48,218 nt of DNA. Source: an archaeon GW2011_AR19. Its GTDB lineage: Archaea > Nanobdellota > Nanobdellia > Pacearchaeales > GW2011-AR1. The stretch's first letter is position 1. Each line of letters begins with the position of its first letter. The notes beneath the pieces were generated by a model, which made no database searches, had not been told where the DNA came from, and worked only from the letters and a program-made list of their open reading frames with translations. The stretch covers positions 1 to 48,218 of the forward strand of contig JWKY01000008.1 in assembly GCA_000806015.1 (NCBI GenBank). Reading direction: 5' to 3'. The translations under genes and the position numbers were made by a program. Below are positions 1 to 7,343 of the stretch, piece after piece.

Positions 1-177
1 CCAAAGTATTTCTTTTTGAGCAATATATCCTACTAATTTTTTATTTTTGTCAACAATTAACAAAGCTCCAACTTTGTTTTTAAGCATTTTTTTAGCGCAG
101 TCAAGCAAATTTGTTTTTGGACTGATAGTTATTGGCTTTCTGGTCATTACATCTGCTACGGTTATTTCATTTTTCAT
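1..177 (-). CDS. CBS-domain protein, N-terminal fragment cut by the window edge
   Basis: Read on the minus strand from the ATG at 175-177, the open frame runs off the left edge and gives 59 residues. It begins MKNEITVADVMTRKPITI, followed by a segment resembling LLIVDKNKKLVGYIAQKEIL. The V-x-D-V-M-T start and the later D-x-x-x-x-L-V-G-Y-I stretch are the hallmark of a CBS domain, which usually comes in pairs and binds adenosine nucleotides. Only the first half of the first domain is inside the window, so any fused catalytic domain cannot be seen. It is divergent from the gene at 271. Confidence 0.75.
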   Translation of the reverse strand, partial: MKNEITVADVMTRKPITISPKTNLLDCAKKMLKNKVGALLIVDKNKKLVGYIAQKEILW

Positions 178-240
178 AATTTTATTAAAGCGTTTAAGAT
201 TATAAATGTTACTAAAACCTAAGCTTTTGAGCATAATAAT

Positions 241-252
241 GTTTAAATATTT
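241..252 (+). promoter_or_regulatory. Archaeal TATA box for the 94-aa gene
   Basis: The sequence GTTTAAATATTT ends about 20 bp before the ATG at 271. That spacing predicts a very short leader or a leaderless transcript. Confidence 0.5.
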
Positions 253-270
253 TAAATTTGAAATTTTAAT

Positions 271-555
271 ATGAAAAAAGTTGAAATAGGGATTTATAAA
301 AATTATAAAGAATATTTTGCCCAAGGAATTTCAGGTTATAAAATGACGGCAATTAAAGATGAGGATAAATATACTCTGGCCTTTAAAATCAGGGATAAAC
401 TAAATAAGAAAAAAATAAAATCTTGTTTTATCCGTCCATTTAAGAATGGCGATGCCGGTCATTATCTCCCGACGAAATATGACTTGGAAGAGATTGCGAA
501 GATTATATCAGAGGATGAAACTTTAAAAATTAAAGTAAAAATTAAAAATGAATAA
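271..555 (+). CDS. Hypothetical 94-aa protein
   Basis: A small basic protein starting MKKVEIGIYKNYKEYF, with an alternating charged/hydrophobic pattern and no membrane segment or signal peptide. I do not recognise the family. A TATA-like box lies just upstream, and no Shine-Dalgarno is evident, in keeping with a short leader. The gene is divergent from the CBS fragment and is followed by a frame-broken gene and repeat units. Codon use looks like the neighbours, so it is probably real but of unknown function. Confidence 0.55.
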   Translation: MKKVEIGIYKNYKEYFAQGISGYKMTAIKDEDKYTLAFKIRDKLNKKKIKSCFIRPFKNGDAGHYLPTKYDLEEIAKIISEDETLKIKVKIKNE

Positions 556-583
556 AGCAAAACATACCCTAAGGAAGGGCATA

Positions 584-626
584 AAGGAAGTTTTCCATTA
601 TTCATTTAACAGGAAATAAAATGAAT
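584..626 (+). repeat. Family 1 leader-hairpin repeat, copy A
   Basis: The unit starts AAAGGAAGTTTTCCATT, followed by an inverted repeat ATTCATTT ... AAATGAAT. The ATG of the broken gene at 621 lies in the 3' arm of the hairpin. It is almost identical to copies at 892-939 and 15005-15050. Confidence 0.75.
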
Positions 627-838
627 AATATAGAATATCGTTTGACCAAAAATAATCTCCCTCTTGGAATAGAAATGTTTGAGGGTATAATCTCCTGTAT
701 GTATGCTCCAATCACGAAGGAAATAATTTAGTATTGGCCGGCGAGATTCCAATCTGGTTTAAAGAAGAATTCAATAAATATAACATTAAATTAAATAAAT
801 TAAAATTAAATTTAACGGATGAATATCATGACAAATAA
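621..838 (+). pseudogene. Frame-broken small gene (unknown family)
   Basis: The frame opened by the ATG at 621 (MNNIEYRLTKNNLPLGIEMF) stops at a TAG near 731. Shifting frame at about 690-700 gives a natural continuation (HEGNNLVLAGEIPIWFKEEF) up to the TAA at 836-838. Together the two frames make a protein of about 71 residues, so I read this as one gene with a single frameshift. I do not recognise the family. Its start codon is supplied by a family 1 repeat. A sequencing error would also explain the break. Confidence 0.4.
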
Positions 839-840
839 AG

Positions 841-939
841 TAAATTCAGGAAAAATTTTCATTCATTCGCCCAAGCGTGGTCAAATGAAAGCAAAACAGG
901 AAGTTTTCCATTACTCATTTAACAGGAAATAAAATGAAT
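841..939 (+). repeat. Family 1 repeats, two tandem units (copies B1 and B2)
   Basis: Unit B1 (841-890) has the core TTCAGGAAAAATTTTCATT, then a hairpin with arms TTCATT and AAATGAA around a loop TCGCCCAAGCGTGGTC. Unit B2 (892-939) has CAGGAAGTTTTCCATT, then arms CTCATTT and AAATGAAT, and its 3' arm contains the thermosome start codon. Different stems follow the same core, which points to conservation of structure. Confidence 0.75.
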
Positions 940-2460
940 AAACCAGTTATTTTAATGCCCGAAGATATTCAAAGACTAATTGGAAAAGATGCGCAAAGAA
1001 ATAATATCGCTGCCGCGAAAATGATTGCAGAAGTTGTCAAAACTACCCTTGGACCAAAAGGCATGGATAAAATGCTGGTTTCTCCGACTAATGAAATTAT
1101 TATAACCAATGACGGAGTGACGATTTTAAGTGAGATGCAAATTGAGCATCCTGCCGCGAAAATGATTGCTGAAGTTGCTAAAACTCAGGAATCTGAAATT
1201 GGCGACGGCACAACAAGCGTTGTTATGATTGCCGGGAAATTATTAGAAAATGCCGAGAAACTTTTGGATATAAAAATTCATCCGACAGTTATTATCCATG
1301 GATATAAAATTGCTGCTGAAAAATCTTTGGAGATTTTAAAAGAGATAGCCTTTAAAGTTGACAGTTCTGAAACGCATGACGATGAAAACGATATTTTAAA
1401 ACAAATTGCAATGACTGCTATGACCGGCAAGAGCGCAGAGGATTCAAAAGAAAAACTTGCTGATATAATTATTAAAATCATAAAGCAAATTAAAATATGC
1501 AGTCAGGAAGTTGAAAATTTTAATTTAAATGATATTAAAATAGTAAAGATTAGAGGAGAAAGCATTAAAGACAGCGAGCTAATTTCCGGAATTGTTTTAG
1601 AAAAAGAAAAGATTTCACATGAAATGCCGTCGGAAATCAAAGCAGCGAGAATTGCTTTAATTGATGTTCCTTTGGAGCTGAAAAATCCTGAAATTACCAC
1701 AAAAATTTCCATTTCTTCTCCGGAGCAATTGCAGGGATTTTTATTTCAGGAAGAGCAGATAATAAAACAAATGATTGATAATATTAAAGATTCCGGAGCA
1801 AATGTTGTTTTTTGCCAAAAAGGAATTGATGATTTTGCCCAGTATTTATTAGCCAAAGAAGGAGTTTATGCCTGCAGAAGAGTTGCCAGAAGCGACATGG
1901 AAAAACTTTCTAAAACCACCGGAGCAAAAATTATTTCCAATCTGAAAGAAATAACTCCATTTGAACTTGGCGGCGCTGAACGTGTTAAAGAAATCAGGCA
2001 CGGCGAGAATATTATGACTTATGTTTATGGCTGTAAAAATCCAAAATCTTTGACAATATTAATCCGCGGAGGAACAGAGCATATTCTTGACGAAGTTGAG
2101 AGAGCAATGAAAGACGGGCTTGGAGATGTTCTTTGTGTTTTGAAATCTGGATTAATTGTTTTAGGAGGGGGAAGCGTGGAGGTTGAATTGTCCAGAAGAT
2201 TGAGAATCTTTGCTAAATCTCTAATCGGGAGAGAGAAATTAGCAGTGGAAGAATTTGCAAATGCTTTAGAATTTATTCCTATGACATTAGCAGAAAATGC
2301 AGGTTTAGACCCGATTGATATTTTAACTGAACTAAGATTTTTACATGACTCCGGGCAAATTAATACTGGCTTGAATTTATTTACAAATAAAATTGAAGAT
2401 GTTTTAAAAGCAAGAATTATTGAGCCGTACAGCATTAAAAAACAGGCAATTAATTCTTGA
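934..2460 (+). CDS. ths: Thermosome subunit (group II chaperonin), C-terminally short
   Basis: An ATP-driven protein-folding chaperonin that forms a double ring in the cytoplasm. It carries the phosphate-binding GPKGMDK near residue 42, the TNDGVTIL segment, the ATPase motif GDGTTSVV near residue 91, a complete central apical region, and the equatorial [16 protein letters not shown] near 450. Group II subunits are usually about 540-550 residues; this one has 508 and ends at [11 protein letters not shown]. It therefore lacks the last equatorial strand (normally ATE...LRIDDVI) and the Gly/Met-rich tail. The stop coincides with the start of a repeat-filled region. The ATG lies in the 3' arm of a family 1 repeat. 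Identity is certain; whether the C-terminus is natural or eroded is not. Confidence 0.97.
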   Translation: MNKPVILMPEDIQRLIGKDAQRNNIAAAKMIAEVVKTTLGPKGMDKMLVSPTNEIIITNDGVTILSEMQIEHPAAKMIAEVAKTQESEIGDGTTSVVMIAGKLLENAEKLLDIKIHPTVIIHGYKIAAEKSLEILKEIAFKVDSSETHDDENDILKQIAMTAMTGKSAEDSKEKLADIIIKIIKQIKICSQEVENFNLNDIKIVKIRGESIKDSELISGIVLEKEKISHEMPSEIKAARIALIDVPLELKNPEITTKISISSPEQLQGFLFQEEQIIKQMIDNIKDSGANVVFCQKGIDDFAQYLLAKEGVYACRRVARSDMEKLSKTTGAKIISNLKEITPFELGGAERVKEIRHGENIMTYVYGCKNPKSLTILIRGGTEHILDEVERAMKDGLGDVLCVLKSGLIVLGGGSVEVELSRRLRIFAKSLIGREKLAVEEFANALEFIPMTLAENAGLDPIDILTELRFLHDSGQINTGLNLFTNKIEDVLKARIIEPYSIKKQAINS

Positions 2461-2709
2461 TTTTAATTAATCACGAAGGTAAATGTAAAAAATAGAAATC
2501 GGGGTCGGGAGCAGAGCGACTTTGCGAGAGAAACTTATAAAATTAAATAAATAAAAAATAACGAGTGCGAGCGTTTACGATTTGACAAACTTTTAATATT
2601 AATATAAATTAATGCAAATCGTGGGCGCAAGTTGGGTCGGGAATAGAGCAACTTTGCGAGAGAAAATTAGAAAAGATAATTTTTTAAACTTGTAAATTCT
2701 TGATAGTCT
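2461..2709. repeat. Gene-free stretch packed with family 2 repeats
   Basis: 2466-2537 is a reverse-orientation copy of the family also found at 30557 and 39405 (revcomp contains GACCCCGATTTCTATTTTTT). 2629-2665 is a shorter, diverged copy. The two share GGGTCGGGA, AGAGC and ACTTTGCGAGAGAAA as direct repeats. Between them an inverted repeat ACGATTTG ... CAAATCGT (about 2577-2627) could fold. I see no coding frame. Confidence 0.7.
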
Positions 2710-2913
2710 ATGGAAAATATAAACGTAAGCGCAGAAGATTTGAAAAAATTAATTAGAGATGTAGCTCAAATAAAAGAAATGCTTACAGAAGAAAAGGGAG
2801 AAATAGAATTAACAAATTGGGCTAAAGAAGAATTAGAAGAGGCAAGAAATCGTTCTGAAAAAGAGTATGTTTCTTTGGAAAATGTTAAAAAAAGAATATT
2901 ATCCAAAAAATGA
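2710..2913 (+). CDS. Putative antitoxin of a RelE-type pair
   Basis: A 67-residue, strongly acidic helical protein (MENINVSAEDLKKLIRDVAQ, then a Glu-rich middle and a basic end KKRILSKK). It overlaps the downstream RelE-like gene by 4 bp (2910-2913), the classical order antitoxin then toxin. The C-terminal half resembles the flexible toxin-wrapping segment of RelB/Phd-like antitoxins. No clear DNA-binding fold can be assigned by eye. In such pairs the antitoxin neutralises the toxin and usually autoregulates the operon. Confidence 0.6.
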   Translation: MENINVSAEDLKKLIRDVAQIKEMLTEEKGEIELTNWAKEELEEARNRSEKEYVSLENVKKRILSKK

Positions 2914-3161
2914 GTTATTTAGTTAAAGTGGATAAAAAGGCGCAAGATTTTCTTGATAAACTTCCTCAAAATATTTCCTTGAGGATTATTAATAAATTGG
3001 AGCAAATTAAAGAAAATCCTTTTCATTTTCTTGAACATTATGAAGGAGAATATTATAAGTTAAGAATTGGAGATTATAGGGCTTTAATGGATATTGATTT
3101 TCAAAGAAAAATAATTTGGGTTAGAATAATAGATAAACGGGGAAGAGTTTATAAAAGATAA
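2910..3161 (+). CDS. relE: RelE/ParE-superfamily toxin
   Basis: An 83-residue protein with the RelE fold pattern. Helix LDKLPQNISLRIINKLEQIK is followed by the strand motif YYKLRIGDYRALMDID and a C-terminal strand IIWVRIIDKRGRVYKR. The L-R-x-G-D-Y-R signature and the basic C-terminus are typical of mRNA interferases that cut mRNA on the ribosome. Translation is coupled to the upstream antitoxin by an ATGA-type overlap. It is one of several RelE-like genes in the window. Confidence 0.88.
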   Translation: MSYLVKVDKKAQDFLDKLPQNISLRIINKLEQIKENPFHFLEHYEGEYYKLRIGDYRALMDIDFQRKIIWVRIIDKRGRVYKR

Positions 3162-3170
3162 ATTATAAAA

Positions 3171-3239
3171 TTTTGCGAACCGATTGATAAAACAATATTT
3201 GCAGGCGAGATGCCGGATTATCTTGGGGGATTGGGTTGA
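3171..3239 (+). pseudogene. Short gene remnant in an intergenic region
   Basis: An open stretch without a start codon reads FCEPIDKTIFAGEMPDYLGG followed by a stop. The composition is protein-like and unlike the surrounding A/T-rich spacer, so it may be the 3' end of a lost gene. The family is not recognisable. Confidence 0.25.
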
Positions 3240-3315
3240 AATAGGGAAGAGAAATATTTTTAAAGAGGATAATAATAATAATAGAAAACTAATTGTTTTC
3301 TGATTTAGAATTAAT

Positions 3316-4557
3316 TTAATCTAACTTTTCACCAGCCTTCATTTTTTCAAATTTTTTACTAAATCTTTCTATAGCTCCTTTATTGCTTTCTGTTTCTTTT
3401 GCTAATCTTATTGCTTTTTCTTCAATTTGTATTGCTTTTGCTGTGTCTCCTAAGACATAAAGAAGACATGCATAGGTGTCATTATTATTTGGATTATCTG
3501 CTATTTTTACTGAATTTTCTGACCAATTCAATGCTTTTTCTAAATGATCTTTATTTTTTATATTTTTAAAAAATGTCCAAGCAACATCATTTAATTTATC
3601 TGCGCTATAATTCCTGTTGTGTTTATCTATCAATAAAATCGCGTTATTAGCATACTCTTCCCAGTTTTTTATTTTTTCATTATATTGTAAATCTACTTCA
3701 AGTAGAACCCCATCAACTCTTGAAAAATTTTGTTCTTTTATTTTATTTTTCCATTCTTGATAAATAGAATCATTAAATGATTTTTTATATAAAATATTAT
3801 TAAAATTAGAAGAGTATGCATTAAAAATTTTTTCATCTACAGAATCTGAAGTATAAATTTCGTCAAATTTAATTTTATTTTTTATTAAATAATTGAAAGT
3901 CTCAGAATTTATATCTGTATTATTTTTATTAATAAAAAGGATGTTCCAATTAACTCTTGAATTAAGGTCTTCATCTTTTTGTGTTTTGAAATAATCTTTT
4001 GAAATATATTCATAACTTATAGATGCCCCATCTAATTTTTTTAAATATTCATATATAAATTCGCCGTCTCTATTGCCTTCTTCATATTTTTCATTGAATG
4101 TTGCAAGCTGTGTTTTTGGATCTGACGCTTCTTTACCAAGTTTAATAAATTCAGGAGATTTCATCCAGCCTACCCCTTTATGGAGTAATTTTCCTTCTCC
4201 ATTAATATACAAAAATGTTGGATAAGCTCCTATAGAAAATAATTTTTTTATCTTTTTTCCTTCTTCTGATTCCATATCCATTTTTATATTCAGAAAATTT
4301 TTATTATAAAAATCAGCTACACTGTCATTAGTGAAAACTTCTTTATCCATTTTTTTACAAGGACCGCACCAAACGGCATATCCATCCATAAAAATTAATT
4401 TATTTGTGTTTTTTGCTTCATTTTTAGCGTTTTCAAAATTTCCCCCATAAAATTCTATTGAACGATTTTGAGTATAAGCCGTAATTGTAGAAAGAGAGAG
4501 GCTAATTCCAAGTGCAATTTGTTTTATTGGTTTTTTTAGTTTGTTTATTAAATTCAT
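3316..4557 (-). CDS. Secreted thioredoxin-fold protein with C-terminal TPR-like region
   Basis: A 413-residue protein. Residues about 1-29 form a signal peptide or anchor (KQIALGISLSLSTITAYTQ). Residues about 35-150 are a thioredoxin domain with active site WCGPCKKM and the cis-proline segment IGAYPTFLYINGEGK. The remainder is helical, and residues about 325-400 look TPR-like. It would act as a thiol-disulfide protein outside the membrane. This signal-thioredoxin-TPR architecture is common in Bacteroidetes and atypical for DPANN archaea, so horizontal transfer is likely (inference). It stands alone on the minus strand, flanked by similar AT/ATA-rich sequences at about 3248-3286 and 4686-4728. 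Confidence 0.88.
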   Translation of the reverse strand: MNLINKLKKPIKQIALGISLSLSTITAYTQNRSIEFYGGNFENAKNEAKNTNKLIFMDGYAVWCGPCKKMDKEVFTNDSVADFYNKNFLNIKMDMESEEGKKIKKLFSIGAYPTFLYINGEGKLLHKGVGWMKSPEFIKLGKEASDPKTQLATFNEKYEEGNRDGEFIYEYLKKLDGASISYEYISKDYFKTQKDEDLNSRVNWNILFINKNNTDINSETFNYLIKNKIKFDEIYTSDSVDEKIFNAYSSNFNNILYKKSFNDSIYQEWKNKIKEQNFSRVDGVLLEVDLQYNEKIKNWEEYANNAILLIDKHNRNYSADKLNDVAWTFFKNIKNKDHLEKALNWSENSVKIADNPNNNDTYACLLYVLGDTAKAIQIEEKAIRLAKETESNKGAIERFSKKFEKMKAGEKLD

Positions 4558-4689
4558 TTTATTACATTAAAATTAAACTATATAAATTTTTGCTATTTAA
4601 TGTCATTTTTAAATAATTAAAATGTTGATAATTTTTATTATTTTTTATCAATTAAATATAATATAATTTAACAAAGTTAAAAAGATGGA

Positions 4690-4703
4690 AATATTTATAA
4701 AGA
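4690..4703 (+). promoter_or_regulatory. TATA box for the secreted Cys-rich protein
   Basis: AATATTTATAAAGA lies about 65-75 bp before the ATG at 4767 and is followed by an (AAT)n microsatellite at about 4703-4724. A strong Shine-Dalgarno AAGGAGGT at 4754-4761 precedes the start, so this transcript has a true leader, unlike most here. Confidence 0.45.
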
Positions 4704-4766
4704 TAATAATAATAATAATAATAAGAAATCAAATAGATTTCTATAAAAAATGAAAGGAGGTAAAAA

Positions 4767-5360
4767 ATGAAAAAGAGTTTAATTGTTTTTAGCGTTGTTA
4801 TCTTATTAGCTAGCATGATTTTTCTATTAACGAATATAAGTTTTGTTTCTGCAGAAGGATGTAAATGCGATACGGACTGTTCGGTAGTTGAGGGTTGTAC
4901 TGGAAAATCTGGTACTTGTGAAAAAGATGGTGTACCTAGTTGTTCATCGTGTGATTGTCCCAGCGTAAATTTAAATTCAGTTAATACTGGATTAACCTCT
5001 CTTATGATTAAAACAGCTTCTGGCAACGTTAAAGTTGAGCCAGGACAGACAATTAGCGCGGCTCTTAGAGTTAAGGAAGCTGCAACTGTATCTTCAAGAA
5101 CACCCATCACAACTACTGGAAAAAGAGGAGGTTTTTTGGGCTTGGGCAGAAATGAAGTTCGCGTTGGTGAGGCTACTGCAAAAAGATCAAGTTCAGCTTA
5201 TGCTGGATGGACTGAAGTTGATAGGGAAAGTCCACCTGGTGGAAAATGTTTTATACAATCTGCTTCTTCAGGTAGAACCGGAGCAGTTATCAAATGGTGG
5301 GGAAATGGCAAAGTGATAATAAATGAGGATAATAGTATTATGTTTACTACTCAAGATTAG
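4767..5360 (+). CDS. Secreted Cys-rich protein, unknown function
   Basis: A 197-residue protein with a clear signal peptide (LIVFSVVILLASMIFLLTNI, cleavage near VSA-EG). The mature N-terminus is Cys-rich (CKCDTDC, CSSCDC), followed by a Gly/Ser/Arg-rich middle and a strand-rich end containing GRTGAVIKWWGNG. The Cys spacing suggests disulfides or a metal site. The family is not recognised. The start is fixed by one of the few strong Shine-Dalgarno sites in the window, which suggests high expression. A long frame on the opposite strand (4652-5110) is a shadow of this gene. Confidence 0.75.
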   Translation: MKKSLIVFSVVILLASMIFLLTNISFVSAEGCKCDTDCSVVEGCTGKSGTCEKDGVPSCSSCDCPSVNLNSVNTGLTSLMIKTASGNVKVEPGQTISAALRVKEAATVSSRTPITTTGKRGGFLGLGRNEVRVGEATAKRSSSAYAGWTEVDRESPPGGKCFIQSASSGRTGAVIKWWGNGKVIINEDNSIMFTTQD

Positions 5361-5411
5361 ATTTTTATTCTTTTTCTTTTTTTTATGAATCTGAAAAGTT
5401 CTGATTAGGAA

Positions 5412-5446
5412 GTTTTATAAACTATAGTTTATATATGTAAACTAAT
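5412..5446 (+). promoter_or_regulatory. Promoter/operator of the MNT-HEPN pair
   Basis: A TATA-like TTTTATAAAC leads into a perfect 12-bp palindrome AAACTATAGTTT at 5419-5430, 16 bp before the ATG. The palindrome over the core promoter is a good candidate operator for autoregulation by the HTH-containing product. A related promoter/start remnant occurs at 26981-27014. Confidence 0.5.
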
Positions 5447-5986
5447 ATGGATATCTATAAACTAAAATGGACAAGATTACAATACAGAATATTTTCATTG
5501 CTTTGCATTAGAGCCGGGGAAGAGCTAAGCCAACGGGAAATTGCGCAATTATTAAAAGTTTCCCCAACCGCTGTAGCTAAATCATTAACCTTATTAAATA
5601 AAAATAATTTAATAACTATTAAAAAAACTAAAAATATTAATTTTGTTGAGTTTAACGGGGATGAGAGAAAAGCAATAAAGCTCAAACAAGCGGAAAATTT
5701 AAGGAATATTTATTTATCCGGTTTATCTGATTATCTTGAAGAAAACTTAGCTGGAGGAACTATAATCTTATTTGGAAGTTATTCTCGGGGAGAAGATGTT
5801 AAAAATTCAGACATAGATATTGCCGTAATTGAAAGAAAAGAAAAACCACTAAAATTAAAAGAATTTGGGCTTATTTTAAACAGGGAAATAATTGTGCAAT
5901 TTTATGATTCTTGGAAGAACATACATAAACATTTAAAAAATAATATTTTAAATGGCATAATCCTTGCCGGGAGTGTTGAGCTATGA
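5447..5986 (+). CDS. Winged-helix/MNT nucleotidyltransferase (antitoxin of HEPN-MNT pair)
   Basis: A 179-residue protein. Residues about 10-65 form a winged helix-turn-helix (LSQREIAQLLKVSPTAVAKS). Residues about 100-180 form a minimal nucleotidyltransferase domain with the signature LFGSYSRGEDVKNSDIDIAV, i.e. G-S-x-x-R-G plus D-x-D. MNT proteins modify (AMPylate) and neutralise partner HEPN RNases. A HEPN gene follows directly. The fused HTH suggests that this protein also represses the operon, perhaps through the palindrome at 5419-5430. The start is the ATG closest to the TATA box. Confidence 0.85.
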   Translation: MDIYKLKWTRLQYRIFSLLCIRAGEELSQREIAQLLKVSPTAVAKSLTLLNKNNLITIKKTKNINFVEFNGDERKAIKLKQAENLRNIYLSGLSDYLEENLAGGTIILFGSYSRGEDVKNSDIDIAVIERKEKPLKLKEFGLILNREIIVQFYDSWKNIHKHLKNNILNGIILAGSVEL

Positions 5987-6088
5987 AAGCAAAAAGCAAA
6001 CAAGAAGTTTTCATTCGTTTTCCGAGGACGTCAAACGAAACAGGAAGTTTTTTCATTCATTCAAATTTCAGGAAAAAATTCAAATGAA
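5983..6088 (+). repeat. Family 1 repeats, tandem copy C, between MNT and HEPN genes
   Basis: Two units. The first has CAAGAAGTTTTCATT, then arms TCGTTT and AAACGA around a GC-rich loop. The second has ACAGGAAGTTTTTTCATT, then arms TTCATTCAAATTT and AATTCAAATGAA. The different stems are each self-complementary. The HEPN start codon lies in the second 3' arm, and the array begins at the end of the MNT gene. Confidence 0.75.
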
Positions 6089-6524
6089 AGATGCAGGGGA
6101 TTTTGAAGAGTTTATTAAAAAAGGAATTGTTAAAAAACAAAGCCCTAATAAATTCAGGGCAGAATTTCTTATTAAAGAATCAGAGAAGAATTATTCTTTT
6201 TTATTGCAGTTATTGGATAAATTTGAAATTACTGACGGCAATGCAAACACAATCATAAAATTATGCTATGATATTCTTATGGAAACAATAAGAGCAAAGA
6301 TGCTTCTTGATGGATATAATGCCTCGGGATTTGAAGCGCATAAAGCTGAAGTTGCGTATCTCAAAGTTTTGGGGTTTGAAGAAAAAGATATTAAATTTGC
6401 AGATCAAATGAGATATTACAGAAATGGAATGCTCTATTACGGAACAAGTTTAGATAAAGAATATACTGAAAAAGTTTTGGAATTTACAAAAAGAAATTAT
6501 TTAAAATTAAAAATCTTAAAATGA
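6084..6524 (+). CDS. HEPN-domain protein (putative RNase toxin)
   Basis: A 146-residue, all-helical protein starting MKDAGDFEEFIKKGIVKKQS. The late segment MRYYRNGMLYYG matches the HEPN R-x(4-6)-H/Y-type active-site helix, though the usual His position appears as Tyr. HEPN proteins paired with MNT partners are metal-independent RNases. I chose the ATG at 6084 rather than the upstream frame opening at 5964, because everything before it is repeat-derived sequence. With Tyr in place of His the nuclease could be weak or inactive. Confidence 0.75.
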   Translation: MKDAGDFEEFIKKGIVKKQSPNKFRAEFLIKESEKNYSFLLQLLDKFEITDGNANTIIKLCYDILMETIRAKMLLDGYNASGFEAHKAEVAYLKVLGFEEKDIKFADQMRYYRNGMLYYGTSLDKEYTEKVLEFTKRNYLKLKILK

Positions 6525-6543
6525 AAGACTACAGAATAAAACA

Positions 6544-6573
6544 AAAAATAGAAATCGGAGTCGGGAGCAGGGT
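6544..6573 (-). repeat. Family 2 repeat fragment
   Basis: AAAAAATAGAAATCGGAGTC and the following GGGAGCAG match 2489-2514 with one substitution, then similarity stops. It is a partial copy just after the HEPN gene. Confidence 0.6.
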
Positions 6574-6582
6574 TGAGCTGAG

Positions 6583-6711
6583 ATGTTTTTGGATGATAAA
6601 TTGACCAATAAATTTAAATTGTTAAAATCCGCTCCGTTATTCTTTGAGGAGAATTTAGTTAAACAAAGTAGATTAAATTTTATTCAGGTTTATGCAAAAC
6701 ATAAAATTTAA
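6583..6711 (+). CDS. Possible 42-aa protein or gene remnant
   Basis: The open frame MFLDDKLTNKFKLLKSAPLF continues to a TAA at 6709-6711. It has ordinary protein composition and lies directly after a family 2 repeat fragment. The family is not recognised. It could be the 3' end of a gene truncated by the repeat. Low confidence as a functional gene. Confidence 0.3.
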   Translation: MFLDDKLTNKFKLLKSAPLFFEENLVKQSRLNFIQVYAKHKI

Positions 6712-6715
6712 ATAC
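6707..6715 (+). promoter_or_regulatory. TATA box for the 99-aa gene
   Basis: TTTAAATAC lies 21 bp before the ATG at 6736, compatible with leaderless or near-leaderless transcription. Confidence 0.5.
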
Positions 6716-6735
6716 TCATATCAATTGATATTATT

Positions 6736-7035
6736 ATGAAAACAGCACAAAAAGAATATTTACAATTGAATCAAATAGCAAGAAGTCCAACATTGCAAAC
6801 GGTTTTGATGGTTGAAAAATTTATTGATAAAAATTCCGGGGAATTTAAGAAAACAGAACTTTTTAATAATCTTCCAAAAAAAGTTATGTGGCAAACTTTT
6901 CAAGTTATAATGGAATATTTAGAGAATACGATGAAAATCGCTTATGATAAAAAGGATTATGTGGTTTATATTTGGAATCCTGAATTTGTTGCGCGATTTA
7001 GAAATAAACCAGAATTACAATGGAATGCAAAGTAA
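6736..7035 (+). CDS. Putative helix-turn-helix antitoxin-like protein
   Basis: A 99-residue protein starting MKTAQKEYLQLNQIARSPTL. Its centre (GEFKKTELFNNLPKKVMWQT and following) looks like a winged helix. It overlaps the next gene by about 16 bp, and that gene encodes a RelE-like toxin. Context therefore suggests a DNA-binding antitoxin/autoregulator, in the standard antitoxin-first order. The sequence alone does not prove the role. Confidence 0.6.
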   Translation: MKTAQKEYLQLNQIARSPTLQTVLMVEKFIDKNSGEFKKTELFNNLPKKVMWQTFQVIMEYLENTMKIAYDKKDYVVYIWNPEFVARFRNKPELQWNAK

Positions 7036-7342
7036 ATTTTATTGATGTTGAATTAAAGAAGACATTTGAAGAATTAGAGAATTTAGACTCTCGACTCTAT
7101 AAGGAAATTAATAAAGCAATAAATGATGTTTGTCAAAATGCTTTTTGCGGCAGAAATGTAAAAAAAAAGTTAATCCAAAAGAATTGAAACAAAAATATAA
7201 TATTGATAATCTCTGGATTTATAATTTAAGAAAAGATTGGAGATTATTATATTCTATCGGTAAAGATGAAATTGAATTGATTGCCGTAGTTCTTGATTGG
7301 ATGAATCATAAAGATTATGAGAGATTATTTGGATTTAATTAA
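7020..7342 (+). pseudogene. RelE-type toxin gene interrupted at a nine-A tract
   Basis: The frame from the ATG at 7020 (MECKVNFIDVELKKTFEELE) ends prematurely at NVKKKLIQKN-stop. The continuation is in another frame, seen as the open frame at 7130-7342, and reads KKKVNPKELKQKYNIDNLWI then LRKDWRLLYSIGKDEIE, a typical RelE core and C-terminus. The two frames meet at nine adenines (about 7160-7168). One extra A would give an intact protein of about 107 residues. This could be a disabled toxin, a slippage-controlled one, or a homopolymer sequencing error. Confidence 0.7.
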
Positions 7343-7343
7343 A

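Noticed and set aside
566..582. ACCCTAAGGAAGGGCAT as an intergenic copy of the two-hairpin element
   Set aside because: It shares only CCCTAAGG and GGG with the 20229 copy and lacks the second hairpin; too short to separate from chance.
584..939. CRISPR-like array from the tandem repeat units
   Set aside because: Units are irregularly spaced, carry self-complementary variable stems rather than unique spacers, and are scattered singly elsewhere.
2025..2435. 136-aa minus-strand open frame in the thermosome
   Set aside because: Antisense shadow of a highly conserved chaperonin frame; Ser/Ile-rich composition with no family features.
4702..4724. (AAT)n run as a functional element
   Set aside because: Simple microsatellite next to a TATA box; similar runs occur near 3271 and 12930 and fit AT-rich promoter context.
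4652..5110. 152-aa minus-strand open frame
   Set aside because: It is antisense to the secreted Cys-rich gene, which has a signal peptide and strong Shine-Dalgarno; the minus frame ends in a Tyr-rich translation of the ATA microsatellite.
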